Source: Saposhnikovia divaricata
Lineage: Eukaryota; Streptophyta; Magnoliopsida; Apiales; Apiaceae
Reading direction: 5' to 3'
NCBI GenBank assembly: GCA_036435485.1
Contig: CM071594.1
Coordinates: 195,390,216-195,454,215, forward strand
DNA: 64,000 bases
A program made the position numbers and the translations under genes. Positions 24,950 through 38,366 of this stretch are shown piece by piece. Below the pieces are notes generated by a model. The model was not told the origin of the DNA, ran no database searches, and saw only the letters and a list, made by a program, of their open reading frames with translations. Numbering within the stretch: the first letter of the stretch is position 1; the number at the start of each line of letters is the position of its first letter.

Positions 24950-26115
24950 TAAATTGAAATAATAATTATATTTTTTAGTTTGTAAGAATTTTATTTTATA
25001 AAAATTGTTTATTAGTTAACCGTTAAAATAAAAAATAGTAGTCATTATGTTTAGTTAATTGATGTGAAAAAATAAAAATTAACTGTTATTGAGTGTAACT
25101 TGATTCGAGTTTAGTCTTGGCTGAAACGTAGAATCTAGATCCAATAGAGAAACATGTTATATTAAGTTTAATTGATTTAAATTTAGTAGATTTTGATTAA
25201 TGTTAGATTCGGGTATCCTTTATTATAATAAAGGATGTTCAAAAACAATTCACAAATGTAATATACTATAATGTGGATTTATATAAAATAATATTTATGA
25301 TTAGTAAAAAAATTTTAAAATTAAAACCATGTGATATGCGAAGTTATTAAATCAAGATATTTTATATTTAAATTTATTTTAACCGCGATTAGTAAATTAG
25401 AATAAGCATGGTAAATAATTGTGAATAAATATATTTTTGAACCTTTCAAAAAATCGAGTTTTTGAAGATATGGATTTTATCCAAGCAATTTAAAATTTGT
25501 TCAAATCCGATTTTGTAGTGTTGGCTTATATGCATTTATTAATTAATTTTATTAAAAAATTATAAATAAATATATTTTTGAGCTTATAAAAAAATCAATG
25601 TTTTGAAGGTATGGATTTTATCCAAGTTATTTAAAATCTGATTACAAATCCGATTTTTTTAGATTTTTAGTTAAGTTAGATTATAATTATTTAATATTAT
25701 AATTGTACAATATATATTATAAAAATCAATTTATAATGTATGATAATATGATTGTGATTGACTTTATATTAAAAGAGTAGTTGATTAGTGAATGATTAAT
25801 TATGAAATTTAATTTAAAATGTATAATAGTATATCGTGATTGATTTTCAAATTAAAATTGTGATTTTCTAGTAAATATTTTTTGATTTAAAAAATATATA
25901 TTTATGGATATGTTTAATAAAATCATTATTGTAATTAAATTAGAAGTGTTAACTAACCATGGTTAAAGAGGTAGGATGAGATGGTAAATAAGGAAAATTC
26001 TTAATATAACATGATTGGTCTAAAATTTATGAATTAGCTCTGACTGGTCCTAAAATAATTCCTCAATTCTGATTGGTTAACTGACGTGTAGTAGACTCAG
26101 GTATTATAATAAAGA
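24950..26115 (+). repeat. Dispersed 1.2-kb repeat, copy 1 (uninterrupted)
   Basis: Direct-orientation homologue of 56054-58454. It shares long blocks from TAAATTGA(A/T)ATAATAATTA to GTAGACTCAGGTA. It has an internal two-fold duplication (TATGGATTTTATCCAAG at about 25470 and 25610). It lacks the retroposon, MITE and Helitron found in copy 2, so it serves as an empty-site reference. Non-coding; class unknown. Confidence 0.75.
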
Positions 26116-26271
26116 ATTGGTTTGTTTAAGAATTATAACTAGCAATTTCGTAAACACATACATATACAATTATTTATTGGTTATGGATAGTGAATGTTCA
26201 TAAACATTTATTCATGAAATATGTTCATAATTTCACAAAAACAAATATTTTTACGTATTTTTAAATATACT

Positions 26272-26789
26272 TGATGTGGAATAAAAATTAGGTTATCGAA
26301 TTGCGGCTAGGGTTTGTATGTATTTAATGCTAGGGTTCGTGAGCTTCATGCTTTAATGGCTGCTCTCGTGTTCGTGGCTGAATCTACCTTCACAAGATGC
26401 CTACGTACCTTGATGAATATCAAGAATCAAGCCAAAAACGTAGTTCTGAGAATGAGGGGTCATGCCCTTATATAGGCTGAGAAGCCTTAGAATCGTAGTA
26501 GGGTGTGGAGACTTGGTGGGCAAGTCACCACCTTGAGGAAGGTTCTAGACTTCTACCTTGTAGGAGTATGTTTCCTTGTATAATTATGTGCCTTGGAGAC
26601 TACTCACAAAAATTTTGTATCCTTACATGACTCTTATTTCCAAGTTGATAACCACCCTTAATATTAATTACAAAATTAATATTTAATTAGGGTTTCAGGC
26701 CTCATTATTGGGCTTCGTATTTGGACCAAACTAGGTTCAATTAATGCATCATTAATTGTGTCTTTAGGGCTTATTTTTAACCCATATCA
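26272..26789 (-). repeat. 3' LTR of the Tat-lineage element (518 bp)
   Basis: Plus strand runs TGATGTGG...CCCATATCA, giving TG...CA ends on either strand. It is followed by a pyrimidine tract that is a polypurine tract on the minus strand. No second LTR is present to compare, so the exact ends are inferred. Confidence 0.55.
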
Positions 26790-26802
26790 TTTATCCCCCA
26801 AC
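26790..26802 (-). other. Polypurine tract of the Tat-lineage element
   Basis: Minus strand reads GTTGGGGGATAAA directly before the LTR. Confidence 0.55.
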
Positions 26803-27224
26803 TTCTAGGAAAACGTTCAAGTTTTTATAGAAGTTATAATTTGCCCTTTTCGAGAATCGGGGTTTATTTTCGTTCCTTTACCGAAAATTCAATACACTAG
26901 TGTTTCACCGTCTTGATTGTAAATTTTGGAGCGACCTACACATTTACGACGATGTGCCTTATTCGAGGCTAAGCAACTATTTTCCAATGACTTTTGTAAT
27001 AGAATTTGCCCACTAATTTCAATTGTTTATAAAATTCCTTGTATTTTTGCATGTTTTTCCTAATTTTTTAGGAGTTTTCTAGTACCCACAGGTATTTTTC
27101 TTCATTTTTTATTTATCAATCAAAAATATTAAATTGTGCTTCAAGCATAAAATAATGTTAAGAATTATCTTTCTACTTCTTTGGAATTTTTAAAGATTTT
27201 ACTCTCTCAAAATTGGCCTGTCAG

Positions 27225-27745
27225 CTGTAAAAGTGCCCTAGGCGTTGGTACCCCCGCCTAGGAGGCCTTTTCTTCAAGCACGTCCAGGAGATTTGGCTTC
27301 CTGGGCGTGGGTGTCTCATGCCCTTTCTTTTGTCAAGTCAGCCTGGGCGTTGGTACCCCCGCCAAGGAGGTACTTTGAGAACCACCGCCCAGGAGATTTG
27401 GCCTCCTCGGCGTGGGTACTTCAACACTCTTCATCTTTTAATCCAGCCTTGGCGTGGGTATCCCCGCCAAGGAGGTACATTTTGAACCAACATCTAGGAG
27501 TTTTATCCTCCTGGGCGTGGGTTCTTTTACAACCTTCATTCGTTGACCCAGCCTTGGCGTGGGTATCCCCGTCAAGGAGGTACCTTGTGAACCAACGCCT
27601 AGAAGTTTTAGCCTCCTGGGCGTGGGTTCTTTAACACCCTTCATTTTTTAATCCAGCCTTGGCGTGGATATCCCCGCTAAGGAGGTACTTTGTGAACCAA
27701 CGCCTAGGAGTTTTAGTCTCCTGGGCGTGGGTTCTTTAACAACCT
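27225..27745 (+). repeat. 105-bp tandem repeat, five units
   Basis: GGCGTKGGTA-type unit starts fall at 27241, 27346, 27451, 27556 and 27661, exactly 105 bases apart. Each unit holds a near-palindrome, CCTTGGCG...CGCCAAGG, and a CTCCTGGGCGTGGG block. The reading frame through it is an artefact of the period being divisible by three. It lies between the LTR and the antisense gene's promoter. Confidence 0.93.
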
Positions 27746-27993
27746 TAATTTCATTGGGCCAATACTTGGGCCACCTTTTGGTTTCATTGGGCCTCCAGCC
27801 TTATTTCTAATCCTTCTGAATTATCTTCGTAATTCTTCATTTATTTTCTAGGGTTGTTATAGAATTCTTCAGAACCTGGTAGAATCTCATTCAAATTTTG
27901 AATTCTATGGGCTTCCCGCCTATTTGAAGGCCCAGTCACCTGTTAACAGCCCATCCACCTTTTACAACCGGTCGGGTGACCGATTGAGAACTC

Positions 27994-28000
27994 TATAAAA
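27994..28000 (+). promoter_or_regulatory. TATA box of the antisense extra gene
   Basis: TATAAAA, 243 bases before the ATG at 28243. A pyrimidine-rich probable start region and leader follow (about 28025). It would drive transcription opposite to the retrotransposon's own RNA. Confidence 0.6.
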
Positions 28001-30823
28001 GAATGGGTGTGTTTCTCATTTCTTTACACTTCATTTTCTTAAAGTTATCCGGCAAAAATACTCTCCCAACATTCCCCAAACACTTTCTAAAAAGCTCTGC
28101 TAGGGTTCTGTCGTGAGGCGATTTCCGGCGTCTCTACCACCACTACATTTTCCAGTTTCCATTTGAAGATCGTTGAATCTTCATCTTCTTCGACCATTTC
28201 TTAAAGCTTTTTCGGGTTCAAGCCTTCAAGCGAAGAATATCCATGAAGAATTCAAGCTCTTCCAGCCAATCGCAGCTAGCACAGACTACCTCTACCACTA
28301 TTCCCAGAGCTTCAAGGGGTAAAAAATCTCTTATCCATGCTCAAGTTTTTTCTCTCGTAGATCTTTTAAATGAGTTTGGTCAATCTTTTCCAAATTTACT
28401 CCATTTAGATGTTTATCAATATAAATCTAAGTATAAACAACATAGATTAGATATTCAGGCCCAGCTCTTTGGTATTAGTGGGCCTTATATGGTCGTTGCC
28501 CGGCCCCAAATGAGAGGACTTGTCACCCAAAACCCGGGGCTATTAGGATTTACAAAGATACTTTTTATGGTGGCTTTAGACTTCCTCCCCCACCATTTGT
28601 TTGTCGCCTTTTAGCTGAAGCTAGGGTTTGCCCAACTCAACTCATGCCCAACGGGTGGCGTTTTATTTATTGTTTTATGGTCCAATGTAAGAGGCATGGG
28701 CTTGAGCCCAATGTCTCAATTTTTCGATATTTGTTTAAATTTGTCAATACCCCCAACAACTCGGGTTGGGTTAAAATTCAAACTCGATCCTTGGCCCGTT
28801 CTTGCTTTATCTCTGATTTCAACCCCGATTCTTTCCCCGATTGGAAGAAGGAATGGTTTTATGTTTTCCTAGAAGGAGACAGTTGGGACAACTATTATAG
28901 GCCCAATTTCTGTAAGGCCGAAGATGGGCCTATGAAAAGTTTGAAACTCGGTGTGGAAGAAGAGGCTGCTATAGCCGTGTTGATTAGCGATAACCTTCAT
29001 CAGTGCGCCAACCTAATTTCTGAGGGCTCACTTCAAGCCTGCGGGCTTAGCGATTTAGGCCCAACTTGTAATTTCAGTCTAACATATCTTTTTTGTCTTT
29101 TCTTACAGTTTGGTGTTTCTTCAATATACATTACTTTGCTTTTTGCAGGTAAGGCTGCTTTGAGGCCATCTTTAAAAGAAAGAAGGAGATCGCGACCACT
29201 GGGCTTGCGGTAGAGAGATAAAGGGCTAAAAAGCCCAGGACCGAGGAATCTACCCCTGCCACGGAGAATGTTCCTTCATTTCTCCAGCAGAAACCTGTTC
29301 ATGTGGATGAAGACCTCACCCCTTTTACTGTGGGGTGGGGATTATGTAATAGAGACACTGTTGTGGGCGACTCCAGGGCCGCAGCTGAATGGTCTAGGAG
29401 TGTTGTCACTCTTCGAGACAGGGTTCACATTGTTGAATCCTCTGATGACTTGTAGATTGAGCTTCTAAGGGCTCAAGCTGTTGCTTCGGTATATTCTCCT
29501 CTCTTTCTTTCACTTTAATCACATTTCCTTATGCTTTTCTAGTTTTACTTCAATATTTGTTTTGCAGATGAACGCCTATCTTCAGGCCGCCGTTCAAAAT
29601 ATTAAGACGGTACGCGCTAATTTGACTCTTACTGAAAGAGACAGAGATAGGTATTTTGCCTCTTCAGAGGCCAACTTTACTCATTTTAGGGAGGTGGAGA
29701 AGGAACTGGCCGAGGAAAAGGAGAAGTGCAGGAGGCTTCAACTGGAAGCTCAGCAGAACAGAGAGCATATCATAGCTGATTACAAAGCTTCGAAGGAGTT
29801 TGAAGACCTCCTGAACGCAGAGTATGATGCTAACTTCCCTGCTACCTTTAAGGACTGCTGGGAAGAGATTATCGTAGAGCTGAGCGGGAAGATAGAGGGT
29901 ATAACGACCTAGAAAATTTTGGTTTTTAATAATATTTATTTATTATAAGTTATAAATTATATTATCTGAATATTGTTGTAAAGGTGAAATGTGTGTGAGA
30001 TGCTGTTTATGTGATTATTTGATGAGTTGGGTAAGCTGTGAAGATTGGTGTTTTTTTATTTTTATTTTTGAGGATTTAAGTATATTTAAATCATGTATTT
30101 TTGATCCTCTGTAAATTTTATAAAATTATCGGAGGGATTAAAAATCATGAAATCTTTTGTAATATTATCTTTATAATATTATTTAGTTTTTAAAATGGTT
30201 GGGTGAATTAATTTGAATGTTTCGGTATTTTAAAATGATTTCAAGAGTTTTATTGTATTTAAAGGATCAAAACTTTGAAAATTCATATTTATTTCATTTT
30301 TGATCCGAAAAATATTTTAAAAATATGGGTGTGCTCGTAATTTTATACTCTTCATTTTGAAAATGAAAAGTTTAATTTTCTGAATATTTTATTTAATTGG
30401 ATTCAATATAGTCGATTATTAGTTTTAAAGCGAATCAGTAATGTTTTAATTGGGTTGGAATCAGGGAAGTAGTGATATAAGGGAATTGGGCCTAAGCCCA
30501 TTAGTTAAAAAAAAAAAACAGAGCCCAGCAGAGAAGCTTCAAGAACAGTCCAGAAAAAGAGAAAAAAAAACGGGAAGAGAAGAAATCGGGAGAGATGAGG
30601 GGGATTTACAATTTGGGGGTTGAAATTTAAGGAGAGAAAAGGGGAAGGGAGTTGTGTGAGTGTGTGTATGTATGTATACGCATGTGTATACACGCGAGCA
30701 GTGCAGCAGGGGGAAGGGGAAGCCGCGGCGGCGGCGGCGCAACGAAGACCGGCGATGGGGTGGCGCAGGCGGCGTCGTGGCAGGTGGTGGCCGCGGGTGT
30801 TGAGACAGCAGTGATGTATGCAG

Positions 30824-30941
<118 letters not shown>

Positions 30942-31659
30942 AAAGAAAGAGATTTGGGGGAGATTGGAATCGGAAAGGTATTCCCTTTTCGTTCCTTTTA
31001 TTTTATTTTTCGATGTAATTATTTAATTGTCAATTTTAGTTTAATTATATGAATTGTTGTAATTAAATTAGATTTAATTGCGATACGATTGATTTAATTT
31101 TCGTAGTTTAATTTGGAAGAGGTAATAATTGTTAATTAATTATGAGATTGATTGTGGTTTGATTATATGTTTTGGTGATTATTAGTTACTAATTGTTATT
31201 ATTGTGTAATAATTTCTGAAGTGGAATTTGGGGATTTTTGATATATGACGAATTGGACAACTGGTTTTAGTTGTTTATATTAGTGGGTAAATTACGTTAT
31301 TTGTTATGGTAATTATTGTTAATATATATTAGTTTGAAATGTTAATTTGTGGATGTCGAGCTACCGATTATTTAATGATGGTTCAGTCGGGAGCTGTATG
31401 GTTGTTAGTTGATGATTGTTGTTGTTGTATTATATATAAGTTATTTGAGTTGGCTAGTCGTAATTGTCTATGTGCTAAGTGATATAGGTCGAATAGGAAT
31501 ATTTGTTAAGTGCTTTAATTGTCAGATTTTGGTGGAGGGTTATGTGTGATCAAGTGGTTTTGATAAAGGAATTATATAATTGCGTAAGCATTATATTTCA
31601 GTTTAAATGTTATTTATCAAAGATTAACTGTGAGATTCATTTTATTATGTGTTTATCTT

Positions 31660-31737
31660 CGAGGAGTTGCAATGAGATCACAAGTCTTAAGTTACAATAT
31701 TTAAGGACTTGTGTAATTCTCTGCAACTAGTTCCTCG
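31660..31737 (+). repeat. Imperfect foldback in the solo LTR
   Basis: CGAGGA..GTTGCA...CACAAGTC.TTAA pairs with TTAAGGACTTGTG...TGCAACTAGTTCCTCG around a short loop. Stem arms are about 32 bases with bulges. Confidence 0.6.
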
Positions 31738-31950
31738 GGCTTACGAATATCAATGATTAACTATCACCAGTATAATTAATATGCTCGAGTGATGTGATCA
31801 TTAATATAGCGTAAATAATAGTTAGTGCTAGGGGTTGTTCCCTAGGGCTTACGAATATCAATGATTGATCGTCACGTGTATCATTAAAATGCGTGAGTGA
31901 TATGATCATTGATGTAGCGTAAGTAGTAGTTAATGTTAATATAAATCATT
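31737..31950 (+). repeat. Tandem duplication (108-bp offset) in the solo LTR
   Basis: GGGCTTACGAATATCAATGA occurs at 31738 and again at 31846. The following TGATCATT and GCGTAA.TA.TAGTTA blocks are also repeated. Confidence 0.8.
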
Positions 31951-34569
31951 ATGTGCTATGTGCCGCATGTCTGGGCGGATACGTTTTCTTATGTGTTTAG
32001 TTGCCGCATGTTCGGGCGGGTACTTTTCATTAATTGTTTACTTTTATGTTGCTGCAAGTTGAGGCAGCTTTATTTTTTGTAAAAGCAGGGTTGAATTATT
32101 TTTAATTGATATTGAGGGGCTGTGCCCATAGTCCGATAAATGAATACTTCATGCCAAAATTTTCTAAAAATCCCCTGCAAATCTATTTAAAACCTATTTA
32201 ATTTATTTAAATTCAATGCTTGAAGATGTGTTATGATTACTAAGGGTTTAAGTATATGTATCAGTGGATTATTTCAAGAATATATTGTGAGTTTAAATAT
32301 TAAGTGGTTGTGTTGTTTTGAAATGGTTATGTGACGTGTTTATGTGACTTAGTTGATTATAGTGAGACTATTATGTGAATATGAATGATTATGTCTATAT
32401 GTACTGTATATGTAAGCATTATAGGACGTGCATGGGTAGAATAGAGCAAACGATAAGTTTGCTTGAGTTAATACTGAAATTGTATCTGACCTTGTAAAGG
32501 TTTGAATAGGAGACATGGCCAAGAGCGGTGCACGGGTAAAAAAAAAAAAGAAGAAAGAAAGACGAATAGAAGGACAAGTATCAAAGCCGACGGATGTATT
32601 GACGTGGAAGTTAGTGAGTTACAAAGTAGAAATGGAAGTAGGGCCAAATAAAAGGCTAGCAAGTAAAGAAATGTCGTGAAACTGAGTTATGGATCGATGT
32701 TAAGGTCGAGAACTCCGTGAATCGAGGCAAGTGTTTGCTCTTCACTTATCTTTCAAGTGATGCAATTCATTCCTTTTGTCGTATAATGTAGTTTGGTCAA
32801 ATGTGTTTAGAAAATGATGTACTTCCCAGTTAGCATGGAAATGTTTATTTTCCCTACCCCTAATTCGAATACCAAGTTTTTAAAAGAACCTTAAATATAA
32901 TCTTTCCCGCTTAAATACTTTACTCAAGCTATGGCATTGGATTCCTCAACTGAATACTATTTCTTTTATTTTCTCCAAAAATGTTTAAAAGACGTTCTAA
33001 ATAGAGAGAATCCAAGTTTAAAATTTTCACGAATACCTGTTAATAAAATTCTTGATTTTTCACATAATTTCTCCAGTGGACCCCTTTATGAAAATGTTTC
33101 CTTCAAACTGATTTGCGACTAACTATCCTGAATTTATTTTTCAAATAATCGTTTAACCTACTTTAATCGTTTATGTCAGTTAAGCCTTGCAATGTGTTGA
33201 AAATTTTATTAAAAGCGTAGTGCTTGCCTATGTCCTCGCCCTAGCGTAGAATTTCAAAAGATGATAATCTGGTTGCAATTTATATCTCTTATCGTTGCCC
33301 AAGTCAATTTACTCTTTAATCAAGTTAATGACAATGTTCCTCAATACTCACATCTATCTTGTCGATACCTATTCGAATTATCGTTCTTTATATTCCCTGT
33401 TCCATTCATTATCGAACTTGTTGATAACCGTTGAATATTTTGATTATTCATTTATCACCCCGTATTGTATCGAACTTGTCGATGCTAGAAGATATTATTG
33501 TTTCCTTATTGAATCTTAATTACGAGTTATTGTTGTTCTGGAACGTGAGTTTTCCAGTTGCTGGTTGGCAAAGGTTGTCGATTGTTCCGACACCTAGTGT
33601 GGATGATTAAGAATTGGAAATGTTTTTAAAAGTGGCCCTTGGGGCGTTAAACCCTTCGGGGTAAGACCAGATTCGTGGTCAGATGTTAAGGCCAATGTGT
33701 GCCATGGATCCAATTAAGGACATTGTTGTGTGCGTTTGTCCGGGGTTAGTGCGTGACTGATCAGCAGCCTAACCTTGATGTTTTTTTTTAAATAAATAAA
33801 AATTCCAATTCTAATCTATACTCTGAAATTGAGATGTTTAGTTCTTGACTCCTTGGAAGTCTGTTTTAATAATATTTCGATATCAGAACTCTTGTCAGTT
33901 CTAGTTCTTGATGCACCTTATGAAGGGATGATTATTGGCCCTCGTGGCAATCGAAAAGTCGATATAACTGATTCTTCATAGAATGAGATGAAACTCTTTT
34001 GTTTATCAAAATTGTCATCGTTATTGAAATTGTTATCACTATTTACACTTGCTGAGCATTGTTGGCTCACTCTTGCTTTTGTTTACTTCTCCAGTGGTTA
34101 GAGATAATCAGATAACCTAGTGGCCAGTGGGTATTGCTCTATAGACAGCGAGAGGAGACGTTCGAGTTATGGACTTTTTCAAATAATGGATTGGGAATTG
34201 TCAATGTTGAATATGTAGTTAGACAGTGATTTGGCTATTCGTAAATATTGTATAACATTTTGATTCTGAGGTTGGATTGTAATAAAATAATTTGATAGTT
34301 TGCTTCATACCATAACCAGTATGTGATCTTGGTTAAGGGGTTTTTATTAGTTAATGTTGTTTATATTCAGAGATGTATAATATTGCTTGTAGTTAGTGGC
34401 CCCATATCTGTACCCCGGATTTTGGGATGCTACAGAGGGAGTGTCCTTGGAGAGGTTCCATGTTCCTCCTATTCCAGGACTTCCTGTGGTTACTTAGAAG
34501 GTAGCTGAAGAGAAGATTCCCTCTCCAGAGAAGATCGGGGATGACTATATTGATAACTTGGATGATTAG

Positions 34570-34994
34570 ATGGCCTTGCATGGCTTGCTTTTGTAATATT
34601 TATTCTGAATTTTTACCCTTCGGTATTATGATGTAACTTAATTTAACTATTTGTTTAGTTAATTTCCTTTGTTTCCATATCTTTGTCTTTTGCTTATAGT
34701 TTGTTCTGCTTTAGAATTTCCTTAGTACTTGGCCTCTTGGCTTGTGCCAGACTTGTGCCTTGGCACAACATTTGCTTTTCGTGCTTAAAATAACAAAACA
34801 AAAGAAGTAACTCGATGGAAAGCAAAAACAAACTTTTTTAATAAACTAACAAAGAATGTCGATAAAATGGGTTCAACCCAAACATAGATATTCAACTTCC
34901 TAATTGGAACTCTAGGGCTTTGAATGGTTTCATCGAACCTTATTTCTACTTCTCCTAATAAATAGATAAAAATCTAAGTCCTTACAAGGATAGC
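34570..34994. other. Spacer between the antisense gene and pol
   Basis: About 425 bases between the stop of the plus-strand gene and the minus-strand pol stop. It probably holds the 3' UTRs of both. No further feature seen. Confidence 0.5.
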
Positions 34995-35742
34995 TTAAAC
35001 ATAATAAACCTTCAGGTTCAAAGCATGCCAAGTACGAGGCACCTCGTTTCCATCCAAGGTTTCCAGCTTGTAGGATCCTTGTCCTAGTGTCTTCTTGATT
35101 CTGTACGGTCCCTCCTAGTTTGGGTCTAACTTCCCTTTTTGTCCGACTCCATAAGCTTCTATCTTTCTCAGTACCAAGTCGCCTTGACGAAAGAACCTCT
35201 CCTTAACCCTTTGGTTGTAGTGGAAAGATGCTTTCTTCTGATGCTCTGCATTTCTGGCATTTGCTTCATCCCTGACCTCATCAATTAGGTCTAGGGCTAG
35301 TCTCATACCTTCTTCATTTATCTCTGGTTCATATGCCTCCACTCGAGGTGATGTGTGCGTAATCTCCAGGGGCACAACTGCCTCGGCTCCGTAAGTCAGC
35401 AAGAATGGAGTTGCTCCAATCGTCACTTTGCAAGTGGTGCGATATGTCCAGAGTATCGGCAATATATAACTCATCCACCCAAGTGTTCCTTGAGCGTTCG
35501 ACCCACTTTTTCAGTCCATCAATGATAATCCGGTTCGCTACCTCCGCCTGTCCATTAGCTTGAGGATGAGCCACTGAAGTAATTAAGCGAAGCTCAATAG
35601 CATTCTCCTCGCAATACTTCTTGAACTCTTCATTATTGAATTGTGTCCCATTAGCTGTCACGAGGATTCGTGGGATTCCGTACCTGCAGATTATGCTCTC
35701 CCAAAAGAACTGGGCAACTTGTTTGGTGGTTATCTTGGCTAT
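34995..35742 (-). pseudogene. Integrase C-terminal part of Ty3/gypsy pol (Tat lineage)
   Basis: Minus-strand fragment starting inside the integrase core (TTKQVAQFFWESI-type residues at 35740-35700). It contains the NGTQF motif (second catalytic region, here Ala-Asn where Ser-Asp is usual) and the HPQANGQAEVAN region with the catalytic Glu, then a frameshift near 35465. The other frame carries TYGAEAVVPLEI and the C-terminal KGKLDPN segment. A TAG (about 35115) then interrupts EGPYRI before the natural end near 34995. Frameshift and stop make it non-functional. The missing upstream part is replaced by LTR sequence of another element. Confidence 0.85.
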
Positions 35743-36922
35743 AGTAAAACAGGAAATTTAATAAATCATGAATAATAAAACAGATATCTTTTATCGAAAG
35801 TTTAAATCACAGGATAAGTATTTTCAAATCTAAAATCATTACATTAAAAAATGAGTATTTAAACATAGTAGGTTCACAAGTTTTACTAGTAGGGATCCTG
35901 ACCAGTTTAACAATTGGTTAATTTTATTTCCAACAAGGAAGCATCATTAATTCACAATTTCAGCGATATTTCAGAAATATTTTAATCAACTTCTCAACAG
36001 TAAAGCAAGTACGGTATATGCTTACTCGTCATTATTTGTATCAAAATTTAAGAAACAACTCACTTGAACGATAAGTGAGGGATAGTAACACTTGCCTCAA
36101 TATACGAAGTCTCTGATTCAAAAACATCAATTCGTTACTCACTTTATATCTCTCTCTACTTCTTTATATGTTGGCCCTGCTCAGCTATACATTCATCCTT
36201 CCTCCATAAGTCGTCAACCTCTAATTGCGTACACTCGTCAACTCCGATACACAGTTCCTTTCTTAAAATTCCGTTCTTACGTACACTGGCACCTAGCCGG
36301 GCCTCCTACTCGTACCTATATGAAAGTAAAGCACTACTTCAGTACATTACCAACCAAAACCGTACTGTCTCTTCTAATCTACCCACGCGTTACCTATTTC
36401 GTTTTACAATTATAACACGTATAGCACAAATATAGACCACTTACTCAAAATAGTATAGTGAAATCAAATAACTCACATAAGCATTTAGCATATAATAACA
36501 ACTTGTCTCTATATATTATCTCACATATACACATTGATTCTCAAACAACTTTTTATCACATTACTATAAGATTAGAATATAATTCTTAAGAAAATATTAC
36601 AACACCTCCTTTATAAAATAACCTATCCTGTCGGAATTCAGCCGACCCAAACAACAAACTCGCAACCTAAAATCAAATTCCAAATCCAACTTACCCTACT
36701 CAAAATCCGATACACATACAACTTCTTGTATTCTTACAATCAAATTAATATCCTTAATACGATTCAACTTCACATAAGAAATAATAAATGACTCAAAAAT
36801 TCACTAATAACACCTAAATACACAGGTAGTCCATAACTCAACTTTAAATAATAAATAAATGATAAAATTATAATTTTAGGGGTCTCAATTTCATCATCGA
36901 CCCCACCACCGATTCACCGGAG
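35743..36922 (-). mobile_element. LTR remnant, minus strand (part 1, left of the hAT-like insertion)
   Basis: Reverse-complement similarity to the solo LTR, for example CACTTGCCTC near 36090 against the 32725 region. It is continuous with 53369-54847 once the 36923-53360 insertion is removed. Its left end lacks a clear LTR terminus and abuts truncated integrase. Confidence 0.6.
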
Positions 36923-37613
36923 TAGGGATGTCAATGGATCAGATCAGGCATGATTCATATCCTGATCCATTTAATTTTACCGGATTCAGATTCGGATTGG
37001 ATCATAGCCGGATTTTTTTCAACATGATCCATATCCGGATCCGTTAGGATCACGGATTATCGGATCGGAGCTTCGATCCGTTTATATATAGAGAAAAAAA
37101 AATCATTAATTTAATTCAACAATTTACGAATAATACTAGCAACATTTTGAAATATAAAGTAAACAAACAAAATATTACAAGTCTTTATAAATCCGAGAAA
37201 CTTAGAACATTGCAAAAGAGGAAGAAATTAAAATTTACATGTGCAAAGGAGCTACAGATAATAAGCCTACACTCCAGTATCAAGGTTATGAATCCAGATT
37301 TTAAAATTTACACATGCAAAAGAGGTCTGCAACATATCTTTGGACATCCATAATACCTTTTTTCTCCTAATATCCTGACTTATCTACAACTCCAGTATGT
37401 ATACTTTGGACATCTTACTTTCGTTTCTTCTCCCCTGGGCTCATCAGACAAGTACCAAACTCATAGTCTAAATTTCAATAGCATTATCATACCTGAGACG
37501 GCCCATTACTATTGGTCCAATTACAATAAGCCAATTGCCTTCTATTCTTTCTTTTTGTAAAATTTTAATATATAAATATATTTATAAAATAAATTATGTA
37601 TATTATATAGGCC

Positions 37614-37998
37614 ATTGCTCAAAGAAGAACACCCTTATATAAAGAACAATAAAGAACACTATAAAATTCATTATAAAAGCTCATATAAAATTAATTGTAA
37701 TAACAATTAAGCTTTGATTATGAATAATAAAAGAATCTAATATTAATTTAGAAACAATTTGAGATTAAAAATAACTAATTTCATTGTTATAAAAATATAT
37801 GTAGGATTCTAACATAAATTCTATGATATTTGATTTTCAAATTTTAGATGAGATTATTTATATGCAATAGGCCCCGCCAGGGGCACCTATTTTAAATTTA
37901 GTAATTCTAATTTTAACAATTCATTTTTTTCAAAAAATAATGTGTTTTGATGGTGTTCTTCTTTGTTCTTTATATAAAGTGTTCTTTATGGAGTGCAA
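37614..37998. repeat. Inverted AAAGAACAC-rich repeat pair, MITE-like
   Basis: AAGAAGAACACC / TATATAAAGAAC / AATAAAGAACAC at 37620-37665 is mirrored by the complementary motifs at 37950-37998, in permuted order. The interior is AT-rich. A MITE is likely, but its ends are unclear. Confidence 0.4.

Positions 37999-38001
<3 letters not shown>

Positions 38002-38086
<85 letters not shown>
38002..38086. repeat. (TA)n microsatellite
   Basis: About 85 bases of TA next to the MITE at 38088. Confidence 0.97.
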
Positions 38087-38087
<1 letters not shown>

Positions 38088-38088
<1 letters not shown>

Positions 38089-38287
38089 ATTAAGGAGTCT
38101 AAGATATGTCTTAGGTAAGTTCCCTAAGATATTCAATTTTATATGCAAATATGGGGGCATTTTTGTAAAATCAAGATTTATTTAAAATATTATTAATTAG
38201 CCCTGCGGACCAAGTAAATTTTAAAGCTTGTTTTTTAAAATATCTCAGGAAACTTAAGTGAGATACATCTCAGGTTCCTTTTTCTTT
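38088..38287. mobile_element. Short MITE between TA tracts
   Basis: The left end (AGGAGTCTAAGATATGTCTTAGG) and the right end (CTTAAGTGAGATACATCTCAG) are imperfect inverted repeats of about 40 bases, each with nested AAGATAT / ATATCT palindromes. TA repeats flank both sides. Confidence 0.55.
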
Positions 38288-38366
38288 ATATATATATATA
38301 TATATATGGGTGCCTTTCCACAGCCACCGTTGGTTGAAAAAAGGCCCAGAACCACCAACTCGTACA

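Noticed and set aside
27245..27634. 129-codon ORF with repeated Pro-Arg-Arg and Ala-Trp-Val motifs
   Set aside because: It is readthrough of the 105-bp tandem repeat, whose length is divisible by three. It has no splice or promoter link to the following gene.
32931..33519. ORFs of 63-74 codons in the solo LTR
   Set aside because: AT-rich chance frames; no start context or similarity to known retroelement proteins.
36092..36415. 107-codon ORF in the minus-strand LTR remnant
   Set aside because: Lies in LTR-derived DNA on the opposite strand, with no domain and no counterpart frame in the solo LTR.
37930..38185. Ile-Tyr repeat ORFs on both strands
   Set aside because: Translation of a TA microsatellite.
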